Shown here: in pieces, positions 11,390 to 27,300 of the stretch
Position numbering within the stretch: position 1 is the stretch's first letter
How the letters are laid out: every line of letters begins with the position of its first letter
Assembly (NCBI GenBank): GCA_001599715.1
Contig: BCHU01000004.1
Span: 248,001-312,000, forward strand
Origin: Phaeotremella fagi
Lineage: Eukaryota; Basidiomycota; Tremellomycetes; Tremellales; Phaeotremellaceae
Length of the DNA stretch: 64,000 nt
Direction: 5' to 3'
Position numbers and translations under genes: made by a program
The notes under the pieces: model-generated
The model's input: only the letters and a program-made list of their open reading frames with translations
Told to the model about the DNA's origin: nothing
Databases searched by the model: none

Positions 11390-12631
11390 CTATAGCAGTA
11401 AAAGTCCAGTGATTCCTGCACCAGCGATTCCAATTATACCTGCTACTGCACCGTGAATACCACCAATCGACGAAAGACGGGGTGTAGCAGCGGACTTCTT
11501 GAATAGGTTGACAGTGGATCGTTTTCTTGTTTGAGTTTGACCGGATGCCTGGTGGACTGGTTAGTGATATGAAAATAACGAGTGAACGCTAGACTTACAT
11601 TGACACCAGTCAAAACTTGGGTTGGAAGCATGTTTGGTGGTTTAGCTACGAGGTACATCTATTCCCATGAGTCAGTTAAGTCTTGATCGGGTAGAAATAA
11701 CTCACAGGTGGCATCTTGGCACCATCGAATCTGTTCAAGTTAAGAACATAGTTTCCAGAATCAATATCAACGATAATTCCCCAATCAGCGTACAACGTCT
11801 ATCAAGAAGGTTAGTACTACAGCTTTGACACCATTCCAAGTAAAGGGAACTCACAATCTGATCGTAGTAAGTGATAATGTTAGTCACTGGTGCACAAGGA
11901 TCTTGAACTTGAATTCTACCATCGGACGCGAACGGATAAAGGGTGATAGATCCGTTATTGTTCAATTTATATGTTCCATGTTGCCAGAAGATGACAGCTT
12001 CGATACAAGCTGGATTCGATGCGTTGGCGGTATATCTGTATTGAGCTTCTTCGAAAAATCCTGAATTCGTGCTTTACAATGGATTAGGTTGACGTGTCTT
12101 GGTTGAAAGTAGCGTGACTTACAACGAATACGAAATACCGGTATTGTTGGGGTAGGTAAATTTGTCTTCTGCTGGGGTACAGAAAGTCTGTTGAGGGAAA
12201 AGAAAGGGGTAGTGAGAGTAGGTTGAATGGTCGTCAAGGAAGGGGTCAAGAAGAATGGAGGAAAGAACAGAGAAAATGCATGTCAGCGATGTTCATGTAT
12301 TCTTTCAAAACCAATCATCCACCGAATAATTCTGTGGATGCACGTCCGTCTTAAACAAAGAATGTTTGGCGTGACAATTGAAAAAATCTTCGTTGTCATA
12401 CGCGAACACAGTTGCCAAGACAAAACAAACAAAAAGACAGTTCGAAATCATAACAAGGATAAACAAAATGATAAAAACACTTACACCACCAGTTTGAACA
12501 GCTCCACTTCCACTCGACCAAGTACCTTCGATATCAGTTAAATTGTTTGCGGAAGATAAATCGCCTTGAGCGGTAACGGTTGAAAAGGATGACAGGAGAG
12601 CGAGAGATAATGTCAAGATTGTAGGGATCAT
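11390..12631 (-). CDS. ROT1: ROT1, ER membrane chaperone
   Basis: Rot1 is an essential ER chaperone needed for protein folding, N-/O-glycosylation and beta-1,6-glucan/cell wall synthesis in yeast. Six exons can be joined: 12631-12485 (signal peptide, then IEGTWSSGSGAVQTGG), 12187 onward (FCTPAEDKFTYPNNTGISYS), 12071 onward (GFFEEAQYRYTANASNPAC, FWQHGTYKLNNNGS), then TLYADWGIIVDIDSGNYVL, MYLVAKPPNMLPT, and a C-terminal exon ending in a single hydrophobic anchor (GIIGIAGAGITGLLLL). The EGTWSS, SYSF, FFEEA, P.C..A...WQHG and PP.MLPT blocks match the Rot1 family in order. Several N-glycosylation sequons are present. The product is about 250 aa, the usual size. Confidence 0.9.
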
Positions 12632-13081
12632 TTTGGATGTTAGTGGGGGTGAGGGTTGTTTTTGGTAGGTCGATGTACAGAAGAAGTGGATTGCAGGAAT
12701 TGAAGATACTGATTATCTACTATTGATGGTTGGATTTGATTTGATTGATGGTCGTGATGTAGGTTGAATCAAAGGAAGTGGCGGGGGCGAGATGGTTGTT
12801 GACGTGACGACGGTTAGGTTGTTTCGAATAGGTTTTCCAGAGGTCAGTGTTGGGTGGTGTGGATGACTTGTTGAATGTTAGAGTGTTAGGTATAGATGAA
12901 GAATGGAAGAATGGAAGAATAGAATATGAAAAGAGTAGTCAAAAAGTGAATGAGATGAAGATCTTCAACTGGCAACTGACGAGCACAGCCGCAGTGTATG
13001 GAGCAGTAGTAGCAGCGTGGACCCTGAGTAACAACAACACTAATCGGTGTTATCGGTATTATATCAAATGTGGCATACAGT
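12632..13081. promoter_or_regulatory. ROT1 promoter region
   Basis: About 450 bp upstream of the ROT1 ATG and downstream of the GPI-glycoprotein stop. It contains short pyrimidine/purine-rich stretches; no specific site is claimed. An open + strand frame through 12847-13164 is not supported by any similarity. Confidence 0.45.
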
Positions 13082-14776
13082 TTACACTACAAACAGCAAT
13101 CCCACCACTGACGCCAAGCAACCCAACACTACTCCATCCAACCCCAAATTCACACCAACGATAGCATCACTAGAAGTAGAAGTTCCGTTTCCAGTCGTAC
13201 CATTCCCCACACTCCCAGTTGATGAAGGAGTTAAACTACCCGTATTGGTCGTATGTATACTTCCCACCCCAGTAGAATTAGATAATCCAGTACCTGGACC
13301 GATGTTCCCTGTAGCCGTCCCTGTTCCGCCAGTGACTATACTAGGTGTATAAGTTGTGTAACAACATTGACCAGCACTCGTCGTTGTTGGAGTATCCCTT
13401 TGGATATTATCATTAATCGTAGTCGAAGGTTTCACAGAACTGGTGGTGGAAGAAGATGAAGAGAGAGTAGTTAAACCAACATCTGCCAATGTCCTATCTG
13501 GAACTTGGGCTTGTTGGACTTGCGTCGTAGCACCTGCACCCGAACATGGGGTACAAGTGTGAACAGGGACCCAAACAGTTGACGAAGCTGCGTAACTCAT
13601 CTTCGTTGAAGATGAAGCTGTAGATCCAGGTGGTGAAGTTGGACTATCCACATAACTACCACTGTTGCTTGGGGTAACACCAACACCGTTCCAAGGGTAC
13701 AGTGGAGGTGAGGATTGACCATTCGAAATACTACTTCCAGAAGAACAACTAGACAAAGCAAGAGCCGTCGGTGTTGGAGTTGGGTCATTTCCCTTAATCA
13801 AAACATTTCAATACAATCTTTCTTAAGGGTATGAGAATCGACCTACCTGGGTATAAGTACTACCAGAAAACACTCCTGGGATGTCACCATCATCACTCGA
13901 ACAATCCTGCCACACTCCATCTTGACCAACTGAATTTCCAGTGATGAACCAACATCCCATCTCGTCGTAGTCGGTGGGACAATAACTACAAGTGTACAAG
14001 TGTCAATAACGTCGATTCAAACCTGATAACCTATAAACCTACTCAGGGTTACCGGTACAAGCTCGAACACAAAATGTTTCCGCTGAGATCATGGTCTAAA
14101 GATGGGTTGTTCAGTGAATGTAATTCTTACAAGCCAGAGGGTAGACGTACCACCCAACTGCCAACTGTTTGATCGCCTTTAAATAGTTTAGCGTTAGGTG
14201 GGGTGTTAATTGAAGAATCGAATTGACCACCAAGATCGCCTGGAGCGATGTTGATTTTCGTGAAATCGCCACTAGTGTCGTCTATTAACAACCCTTCCTG
14301 AAAGAATATCAAACTCACTTTCCAGATACTTGGATATAATCATCAGTGATGATATAAGTAACACCATGTAAAGTCCCATCAGGGATTAATCTAGTCCCAT
14401 GACCGTCCTAGAACCAAAGTTAACGCAATCTCAGTAGAAGTTTGGAGGTAAAGTGGCATACCATAGAACACCAAGAAACGACATCTAACTGTGTATCCCC
14501 GATAAACTGAAACGGATCTTTCGGTCCATAAACACAAAAATCATTGAATGAATTCAACCAAATCTGTGTACTACTTGATGATTGCTGTCGAGATTACGTA
14601 GCGTATCAGTGAAAATCAAAATTGATTCGTAGAGGTAGAGCACTTACATCTCTGTCCACGATTTCGTTCCTGTACGGTTTGAGATATTGTGAATCGGCTT
14701 TGGGGAATAATGAGATTGATAGAATCGCTAGGATGATTGAGTGAAAGTTGGGAATGGGAGTTAGGATTTTCATCAT
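13082..14776 (-). CDS. macrofage-activating-glycoprotein-like GPI-anchored protein
   Basis: A secreted surface protein of a family common in basidiomycetes under this name; its biochemical role is unknown. About seven exons. MMKILTPIPNFHSIILAILS starts a signal peptide (an in-frame start at 14818 would lengthen it). Then come the family blocks FNDFCVYGPKD, VVSWC, GHGTRLIPDGTLHGVTYI, DDYIQVSGK, INIAPGDLGGQFD, ETFCVRACTGN and YCPTDYDEMGCWF. The last exon encodes a long Ser/Thr-rich, probably O-mannosylated region. It finishes with a small-residue and hydrophobic tail (GLDGVVLGCLASVVGLLFVV) typical of a GPI signal. Cysteines are spaced as in the family. Cell wall or membrane location is inferred. 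Confidence 0.82.
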
Positions 14777-15006
14777 GATGATTATTGGGAAGATTACTAT
14801 AGAGATATGTCGGATCAATTGAGATTCGTTTAAAAGAGTATGCTGTTGTATGTACTGGAATAGAAAGCAAAGATCGATTGAACCTCGCTTTGTCGACTAA
14901 CATTTCTGCTATTGTACAAAAAGATCCTTTCTTCATCTTTGTTCGATAGACGTTTGATCCCTCATAAACAAAGGACGGCGATACATTCCCAAAGGAGTAC
15001 AATGTG

Positions 15007-15030
15007 CAAGTACTACTGTACGAGTACTTG
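15007..15030. repeat. 8-bp inverted repeat, 8-nt spacer
   Basis: CAAGTACT and AGTACTTG are exact inverted arms around ACTGTACG. It sits about 230 bp upstream of the ATG of the GPI glycoprotein gene and just past the TFIIIC gene stop. It may be a protein-binding palindrome or a weak hairpin; no factor is assigned. Confidence 0.5.
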
Positions 15031-15066
15031 TATCAAACCGGTATGAACTGCGCATGACGCCTACAC

Positions 15067-18000
15067 CTACTCAACAACAGGAACCACCCCATTCCTAAAC
15101 CTCCCATCAACAAAATCAATTCTCCCCAACCCACTAGCAGTCCCACTACCCACCAACCCAGCACCCCCAATTGAATTGTTATTCCAACTACAACAATGTA
15201 TCCCAACTTGTACCGGCCAATTCCCTGATTTAACGAAATTAGGTGGAGGTGGTGCTTGGTTGTTATCTTTTTTGTTGTCGTTTGATCGAAATCCTAGAGC
15301 TTCTAGTGATTTTGTCTATACGGTGTATGTTTTAGGATTTCTTGTTTGGATTGATCAAGACTACTTACCTCTGGTAAGAGATTGTCTAGCATCCTATATT
15401 CCCCTGTGTGGATATCGTATTCTATCTCGTATAGCGTTTGCATAACCAATCGCTACGATCGACACTGATCAGCACATACTTTCAAAAATGATCAGAAGAA
15501 ACCCCAAAACTCACCTCTTTACGACGTCTAGAAAATCCACTTTGAGAATTACTCAACTTCAAAACCCCATCACTACCAGCACTAACGATCATCGTATGAT
15601 AATCGCTACAAGCGATATCCCAAACCGGACCCCGATGAGAAGTCAACGCGTGATTCTTGCCAACTCCTGCACCTCGGATTTTCACCATTGACATGGTGTA
15701 ATCTACGTCTACATAGACTGGTGAAGCGTTCTGTGGAGACCATGAAACTGCCATTACAGGTGCTGGAGACTTTGTTAATACTGATTATTTTGTTTTGGAG
15801 TGGGGATTGACTTACTTCTGGCTCGGTTTAGTTCTAATGGATAGAGTGGATCTCTGACGTCGAGTAAGAATGCACTGCCGTCATATGATCCCAGGACTAG
15901 ATAAGGTGGATCTTCGTCGTATTTGGGTTGACCTTTTGAATCTCCCGGTGGGACTCGGCCAGCTGAGATGGTTCGAATATGAGAAACCGAAACGGTTGTG
16001 TATAACGATGGTAGACCTAAATTTCATCAGTATATCAAACTTGGAAATGAAACCTACAGTCATCCTTTTGACCGTTTCTCAGAGCATCCCCTATATCCCA
16101 TACAGCAACATGTCCTATCGATTCAGTCATCATCTAACACACAAACTCACCATTCGATAAACCAGCTGCTATCCTTGAACCAGACATGAAATCTAGACAT
16201 GTACATGTTGTATCAGCTATTTCCAATCTCAACAATGGTTCAGAAAGTCGCACTAAAGAAGTCAGCATCAAACACCATCGTAAGGCTATGATAACTCACA
16301 AAACAAAGGCCTAGCTTCGTTCGCGTTGACCATATGTCGAAGGATCTTAGGGTGTGGAACAGAATAAAATGAAATCGAACCATCCAATTGAGCCGCTGCG
16401 ATGATACCTAACTTCGGTATGGAATCTCCACTAAGATGATTCAAGTCATACTAAGAGTTGTGGTTTAGTATCATCTAAATTCAATCTGAATAGAAGACTT
16501 ACTGCATCCCATGCACCCAAAGGCATCCATTTTAAATCCACAATAGGTCCTCCATCCGTACAAAGTATTAATTCGCATTTCATTGCACCACGGTCGTTAT
16601 CGGTAGGTAATGGAGGTGGTGCAACCATGGACCAAATTTGAATAGCACCTGATGTATCTTTAGGCCACTTCTCACCCATTGCTGGTTGAGTGTCTATATG
16701 AGGTAAAGCCGACAGCGCTAGGTATTGAGTGTAATTGAAATCTAAGGTTGATGAGCTTTGTCACGGGGTCAATGCTGAGGTAGCTCACCTGCAGCCAAAT
16801 GTTCTGGATATGGACACCAATCTAATGCCCATATCGGTCCTCCTGCTGAAAACACAAAACCCTCTTTATCCACGAAAAAGTCACCTGCTGTCAGAATACT
16901 GCTTGTACTTTAGACACACCTGTCCTACGCCAACTGAACATATCAAACGCTACTGCTGTGGGGTTATCTGGTGGACCCATTTGACATTTGATCCATGGGT
17001 TTCCATTACTATCAAGTGGAGTGGGGAGGAAAGGATCTGCTTCACTAAAGAAAAAGTCAGTTAAAAAATCATAAGTTGATAGAACCAACTTACATCTCTG
17101 ACAATATCCTTAAACTATCTAAACGATACCTTCCCACATGATCATAACCAAGTCGAACCTGTTGTCTGATCTTCGTTTTCCCTTTACGATCATTCGCTCC
17201 ATTACCAGTCGTGGAAGATTCACCAAGATTATCTCGAAACATCTCAGGCCACCAACTCTCACCTCTCCAAGTCTGCCAAGGTGAAAGAACAGTAACCGAC
17301 TTGGAGTAACTCTTCGCATCAATCCTTCTTTTCGATTTCCTTTCCCCATCATCTTCAACTTCATTAATAAATTCAGCTTGAGTTCTTTCTCGTAGATTCG
17401 ATTTACTGGTTAATCTTGTGCTGAATGGTGTAGGTGGACCAGCAGGGAAAACTTCAACTCCCCATGTTCTTGCTCGATCTCTTTCTTTGTTCTTTTCTTT
17501 CTCTGTCATTTGGTTAGCTACGGGGGCTGGTTTTGCTAGTGTCGTTGATGAAGTTTTGATATAATCCCTGTAGGCTGGTGGTAACATGTTGATTTCCGTT
17601 TGAACGTAAGACTGGGTATTATCCAATGTTGATGGTTGTTTCATTAATTTCAGTACCTTCTTCTTGTAAGCTAATACCGGTTTCGTTGAGATCATTTCCA
17701 CCACATCTTTAGGTCCAACTGAAACCAAATCATCCTCATCTTCATCAAGAGCATCATCCTTCATATTTTCATCATGATCATCATCCAATTCGTCCTCTTC
17801 ATCATCAATGAATTCCGAACTATGTTCCGATGGAGCATCGCCTTCACCAGGATCCCCACCGTTTTCGACAACTTTCTTTCTTTTATCTTTCGAAATTTCG
17901 TCTTCGGGATTGAATTCACTTGAATCACCTGATGAAAGTGATTCGTTATCGTTGTCGCTTGGACCTTCGTTATGTTTTGATTTGGACCCTCCTTCACCTT

Positions 18001-18103
18001 CTACACCATTTTCTCCTTCTCGCTCTTCGTCCGAGAGATCTTCGAATCCTGTTGGTAGTAGAGCATATGATGGTCTTGCTTTGCGCTCTCGTAGAGCTAC
18101 CAT
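15067..18103 (-). CDS. TFIIIC WD40 subunit (Sfc6/GTF3C2-like)
   Basis: TFIIIC binds the B box of tRNA genes and recruits RNA polymerase III. Exon 1 (from the ATG at 18103) encodes an acidic disordered N-terminus with DE-rich tracts, then a basic region and the start of a propeller. About nine further exons follow. GGPIWALDWCPYP, a blade containing GEKWPKDTSGAIQIWSM, GGPIVDLKWMP and SHRGPVWDIACSDYHTMIV are degenerate WD blades in the order seen in GTF3C2/Sfc6. The last exon ends at TAG 15067-15069. The alternative, a generic WD40 protein, is less likely because of the N-terminal acidic domain and the GG-x-V/I-W-x-LDWCP block. Transcribed divergently from PEX6. Confidence 0.75.
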
Positions 18104-18331
18104 TTTGTTGATAAAAGTTGAAATTGATGTATGGTCTATTGTTGTCAACAAATGCTTTTGACTGTACCTGTAACTGAAATTGCTTCCGTCTCTATCGGTT
18201 GTTTATAACCGAGGAACCAAGGACACTGGGATTTCAACTGGCCAAAAGTCCTGTTCAACTTTTCATTTCCTCCTTCATTCTTCAGATATAACTGCTTTCT
18301 CGAACAGATATATACAGGGACATACTTACAG
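18104..18331. promoter_or_regulatory. bidirectional promoter, TFIIIC subunit / PEX6
   Basis: 228 bp between divergent ATGs at 18103 (-) and 18332 (+). Both promoters and 5' UTRs must fit here, unless PEX6 transcription starts inside the neighbouring gene. No specific element is recognised. Confidence 0.6.
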
Positions 18332-22333
<4,002 letters not shown>

Positions 22334-22589
22334 ACACTATTTACGTGATGCAACGTATCCGTGAACACTTTCTTCAATATCAGGAAACGTAGGATTGCCA
22401 CCCTTTTTGGATAGGGCGATCTGAAAGGAACATCTCCAATTTATCGGTCAAATTGGGCTTCGATCATCGGTATATGAGGAATGTAGTGATGAAGTCATCG
22501 AAGTTGTTTCTAACAAAGAAGAAGGCAAGAAATAGGATAAGTGAGAAGACATTTCCCTCTTCTCCTCTTGCTTTCAACAACCATCCAAA

Positions 22590-23267
22590 ATGTCCTCCAA
22601 TCCAACAATCCAAACCGCCTCTGCCGCTGCACAAACTCGCACCACATTAAACGTCGTACCATGTATCTTCAGTTGTCTAACTTCTACAGGTCTGTTTTAT
22701 TCTGGTCATTGTCAATGCTACATCGACGAGTATGGAGTCATAGGTGATTTGAGTGATTACGACAAATTCGTAGATATGTTTCAAGATTTATCATACTTTG
22801 AAGGCACCTCGGATACTGATCAGCGTCAAGAAACTCAACAAAAGTATTACACTTCCGTCCAAACCAAGATCAACGAGTGCAAAGATTTGTTCCCAGAACT
22901 CGAAATCAGAATTCCGCCACTCAGTGATCATGAGTGTGATGTCTCGCAAATGATGGGTCCAACATTTAGACATTGGTACCAAGATTCAAAGAAGGAAGAG
23001 GTAAACGAGAAGGAAGGTGAAGAAGACCATGATGAACACTACGACGACGATCAAATTATTCTCAAAGATATCGAGAAGCCGGAAGAAGAGTATCAACTCA
23101 CTTTTGGTGAAAAGGGTAAACTGCATATGCATCGTTGTATCGACAATACACCGTCTGGAGAAATCATTCCTACCAAAGATTACACCAACGACCACAAGTA
23201 TCAGGTTGATGATGATGAAATTGATTTTGATAATCCTATTCAAGCTTCAATCTCGTTCATTGGGTAG
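22590..23267 (+). CDS. hypothetical acidic protein, 225 aa
   Basis: An intronless frame. The N-terminal third is uncharged and Cys-containing (VPCIFSCLTSTG, HCQCYIDEYG). The middle carries a Glu/Asp/His/Lys-rich linker, and the C-terminal part is again acidic (VDDDEIDFDNP). No signal peptide or membrane segment; no domain recognised. Repeated Cys and His residues might allow metal binding, but no zinc-finger spacing is clear. It lies downstream of PEX6 on the same strand, with a 256-bp gap. Confidence 0.6.
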   Translation: MSSNPTIQTASAAAQTRTTLNVVPCIFSCLTSTGLFYSGHCQCYIDEYGVIGDLSDYDKFVDMFQDLSYFEGTSDTDQRQETQQKYYTSVQTKINECKDLFPELEIRIPPLSDHECDVSQMMGPTFRHWYQDSKKEEVNEKEGEEDHDEHYDDDQIILKDIEKPEEEYQLTFGEKGKLHMHRCIDNTPSGEIIPTKDYTNDHKYQVDDDEIDFDNPIQASISFIG

Positions 23268-23617
23268 GTTGGGAGGAGTAGAATGAGGCGTACTGGATAT
23301 TTGAAAGAGATGGTGGATCGTTTAAGAGGTAGGAGAATATATACAGTAGGGGAGGACGTATCAGTTTCATGCAGTTTTCTATTCAATGTCTACCGTTTTG
23401 AAGCACGGTGTGATTTCTGATTAGGTTTGAGTACATTCTGTTGGGCAGGAGGTAAACGGGTTACAGACCGTCCAAAAAAACGAATAGTCTATGCTGCATA
23501 ATTCTCAATAACTCAGAGTACGTAAAGTCTATCTTATCAAAAAAGTTAGTCACCATACTGTATCAACCAACCAGAGAACCGAAGAAGCCAAAAAACCTAC
23601 TTCAAATCCATTCCCAT
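23268..23617. other. intergenic between convergent genes
   Basis: About 350 bp holding the 3' ends of two convergent transcripts. Nothing else was recognised. Confidence 0.5.
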
Positions 23618-23989
23618 CTAATCAATCCGTCCATCCCATCTCCCCAACCAAATCCCAACACCCACCCCACCCAAAATATCATAAACCGCAACCCCAACCA
23701 AAGTCCCCCTCTCCCTCCGAGAATAAAAAGCTTTAACAAGGGCAACCCCACCAAGTAAAATCCTTACAGGGACCGAAGCGTATAAAAATTGATTACCTTT
23801 GACTGGACCGTAGGAGGTACAGAGATAACTTAGACCGAGACCTATCATCGCTACTCCGAGGGTTGAATTTTGGTTTTGGGTTGGGGGACGGAGGGAGAGG
23901 TAGAGTCCCATGATTGATAGGGTTAGGGCGTGGAGGAGGATTGGGAGGGGGAGGTTGATGTGGGGTGAGAGGAGGTAGGTGTCTGTCAT
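23618..23989 (-). CDS. small multi-pass membrane protein, 123 aa
   Basis: An intronless frame with about four hydrophobic segments: ILLHALTLSIMGLYLSL, GVAMIGLGLSYLCTSYG, FLYASVPVRILLGGVALV and LVGVAVYDILGGVGVGIWLG. The loops are short and basic. The size and layout resemble fungal conserved small integral membrane proteins of unknown function. No catalytic motif was seen. Codon choice fits the neighbours, and the four hydrophobic stretches make a chance frame unlikely. Confidence 0.65.
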   Translation of the reverse strand: MTDTYLLSPHINLPLPILLHALTLSIMGLYLSLRPPTQNQNSTLGVAMIGLGLSYLCTSYGPVKGNQFLYASVPVRILLGGVALVKAFYSRRERGTLVGVAVYDILGGVGVGIWLGRWDGRID

Positions 23990-24305
23990 GATCTCTAGAG
24001 GTTGAGGGGTTCATTTTGTTGGAACGTTTTCTGACTATTTTTGTACCTACAGTAGTTTGGTACTTGGTATAAGAATGTGATTGGTCCTGACGTACATATA
24101 TAGCTTTGATACGTATGTCTTAATACTATTGTGAAAGTAGAGATTTTTTAGCAATGATATAAAATGGGAAAACTAACCTAACGTAAAGGAGTCGTAAGTC
24201 AGAGCCAGGCACTCGAAGACATGGGATTAAACCATGAAGCTATAAAAACAGCTCAAACCATACATAACAATCTCTAACGATCACTTTTCGTATAAAGTAA
24301 AGTAT
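23990..24305. other. intergenic, no gene seen
   Basis: About 315 bp, A/T-rich. It should hold the small membrane-protein promoter and the arrestin-like gene 3' UTR. Confidence 0.45.
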
Positions 24306-27300
24306 CTACACACGTCCACCTCCTCCATTCCCATTTCCATTCCCGACAGTCCCAAAATCAATACCCAATGGTGAAAAAGCAGTATTCAGATCTACATCCA
24401 CGACCGGTGAATTATTTTTCCCCTCTTTCGTTACCGGTGCCCCATTCCCATTCCCGTTCCCGTTCCCAATACCAAAAGCTTTATAATTGTTGTTATTAGT
24501 GATTTCATGTACAGGTGATAAAAGATTTATATATTCCATAGGTGGTCTGGCAGGTAATGGTGGAGGTGGAGCTTCACCCCCAACCCCACCAGGAGGATTT
24601 CCATTCACAGAGATCATACTGATAGCCCTAGCTTTTCCAGCTTTGATCGTTGGATCACGAATGATAGGTGAATCAGGTGGTGAAGATATTATTGAAGATA
24701 TTGACGAATTCTTGATATGACCCTGTGATCGTTTTGGATATTGCGGTTGATATTTTGGTGTATCGACCGGCTGTCCGACGATAGGTGAGGATGGTACGGA
24801 ATCGCGTCGAGAGGTAGATGGAGTAGGTGATTGTTGAGCCTTAGCTACACGTTGAGTCGCTTCTTCGTATCTCTTTCTCATCAATTCTTTCTCCTCTGCC
24901 GATGATAAATAAGGACTAGACGGTGAAACTATCGATGGAGCAACTGATTTCGGTCGAGACGGGGAAATATTTGATAAAGGTGAATTGGGATTTGATCCCA
25001 TGGCAGAAGTAGTTCTTTGAGCACGAGCAACTGAAGAGGTAGCTTCTTCGAATCGTTTTTTCATTAGTTCCTTCTCCTCTGCGGCGGACATGTAGGATGG
25101 TACGGCTGATGATGGGACTGTCGATCCACTAGCCTGTGGTGGAGACGTTGGTGAGAGAGCTCGTACGGATCCCCCCGAGACCACACGATTATTCGCTTCT
25201 TCATATCGTTTTCTCATCATCTCCTTTTCTTCCACCGCTGACATGTACGCAGCAGGAACTGCAGGTGGTGGTGGGACTGACGACCCACTGGCTTGCGGAG
25301 GTGACGTAGGTGAAATCGGTCGAGAGGATCCACCAGAAACAACCCGATTATTGGCTTCTTCGTATCTTTTCCTCATCATCTCCTTCTCCTCCACAGCAGA
25401 CATATAAGCAGCAGGAACTGCTGAAGAGGGTTTCACAGGATCGTTAACCGGTGGTGAAATTGGTCGAACACTCGAAGAAGGTGCACCTCCAGATACCACT
25501 CTACCCGACGCTTCTTCATATCTTCTTTTCATCATTTCCTTCTCCTCAGCTGCAGTCATATAAGTCGAAGCGAAAGTCTGTGGTTGAGCTGTCGAAGAAC
25601 CAGATACTGCAGAGGTCGAGATTGTCGAAGGGCCAGGACCCGGAGTCGATGATCTAACATCAGTCGACACCGTAGAACTACCAGATTGAGCAGCTTTAAC
25701 TTTGTCCTGAGCTTCGTAGAATCTTCTCATCTGTTCCTTCTCATCTAACCCTGTAACTGGTATTGTCGGTCGAATAGCGTTACTGCTACTACCTTGAGCA
25801 GATTCGATTTGATCATAAGCAATTGGAGGTTCAATCTTGGAACTGGATGCTTCGATCGGTGCAGTCACCTCCTTTTTGGGTTCCACTTTAGTTGCAGTTT
25901 CACGATTGGCGATAGCGGCTTGATATCTCAATCGTTCCTTCTCTTCTGAAGCTGATTCAAACGGTTTCTGAGTTTCCGGAGGTGAGACCACTGAGGGTCC
26001 ATTGGATATATTCGTATCCGGTTTCGAACTCCCTGCTAAAGGGGAACTTTCTAGAGTAGGTTTACCACCAGAAACAATACGCGAAGCGTTCTCATATCTC
26101 TTCTTCTGTTGTTCCTTCTCTTCCGCTGCTGATAGATACACTTTATCTATTTCAACAGGAACAGCTGGTACAGGTGGAGCAGTCGACGATCCAGCGAGAT
26201 TAGGCGATTTCGAAAGCTGATTGAGTGGTGGTGTTGAAAGTGGTCTGTCGATATTTGAGAACACCGAAACTGGTCTTGCTGGAGCTACGTATTTTCCACC
26301 TGGCAGTACAGGTCGAGGAGGTGCGTATTCAGGTGGGGCGGTTGTGGGGATATCATCCATTGGTTCGATGTTGACATTAGGAGTCGTAGATGCTAAACCA
26401 ATTCTATCCAAAGATGCGCCACCAGCTTGTTGAGTGACTGCAGCTCTTGCTCTGGCTTGTTCATACAGCTTGGTTTTTTCAACCTCTGACGACATCCATT
26501 CTGATTTATTTTGAACAACAGAGACAGGTTTAGATGAGGTGTCGATTGAATTCTGGAATGAAGATTGAGATGCTGGTGTCGGTGAAACGGGTGTAGGTGT
26601 CGATGCGGATCTCTGTGATCCTATCAGTTTATCCCTTACAAATGCTTAATCACTCACCTCATCCCCTTCCAACAACATCTCTCGTTCTTCAATCGGGGTT
26701 CTCAAACCTTTATCCCAATTCCCAAATGTCCCATTGGTAGCAGTCGAATAACGTTTACCCCTATCGAAATCACCATGTCCAACATCACTTTGACTGACAC
26801 GTCTATCATAGCTTGCTTGTCTATCTCTGAATGAAGGATCCGGACTAGGAGGTTGAGGATCCGTATCGGCACTAGTATCTACTGAAGGATTTCTAACCAG
26901 TCGACCTGAGGGCGCTGGAGTTGGGAAAGATAGTCTCCCATTAGACATTGATGAGAATGGACCACCTGGTGGATACTGCGAGGTGGGTGAGAAATCACCA
27001 ATGGTATTCGTTGTTGTCGTATTTGTTGAGCCTGCTGATGAACGTCGTGTACCCATTGGATCACGGGCTACGAACCCTTGAATTCTCGGTGCGGTGGGTG
27101 GTGAATTTGTTTGTACAGGAGGTGAGAGTCTGTTCATGGCTTGAGAAGGATATGATTGAGGTGGGAATGGTGGATTGGGTGAGGGTTGCGGGTGATTGGA
27201 TGCGTGAGACGGAGGTGGAGAGGGCGTGTATAAATTGGGATTTGACGTAGCTGAAGTTGGTCGAGAAATAGATGAAGGCGTTGAACTGCCTGCACTAGGG

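Noticed and set aside
12847..13164. + strand ORF between ROT1 and the GPI glycoprotein gene
   Set aside because: Overlaps the glycoprotein 3' coding end; composition is antisense Ser/Thr codons; no domain.
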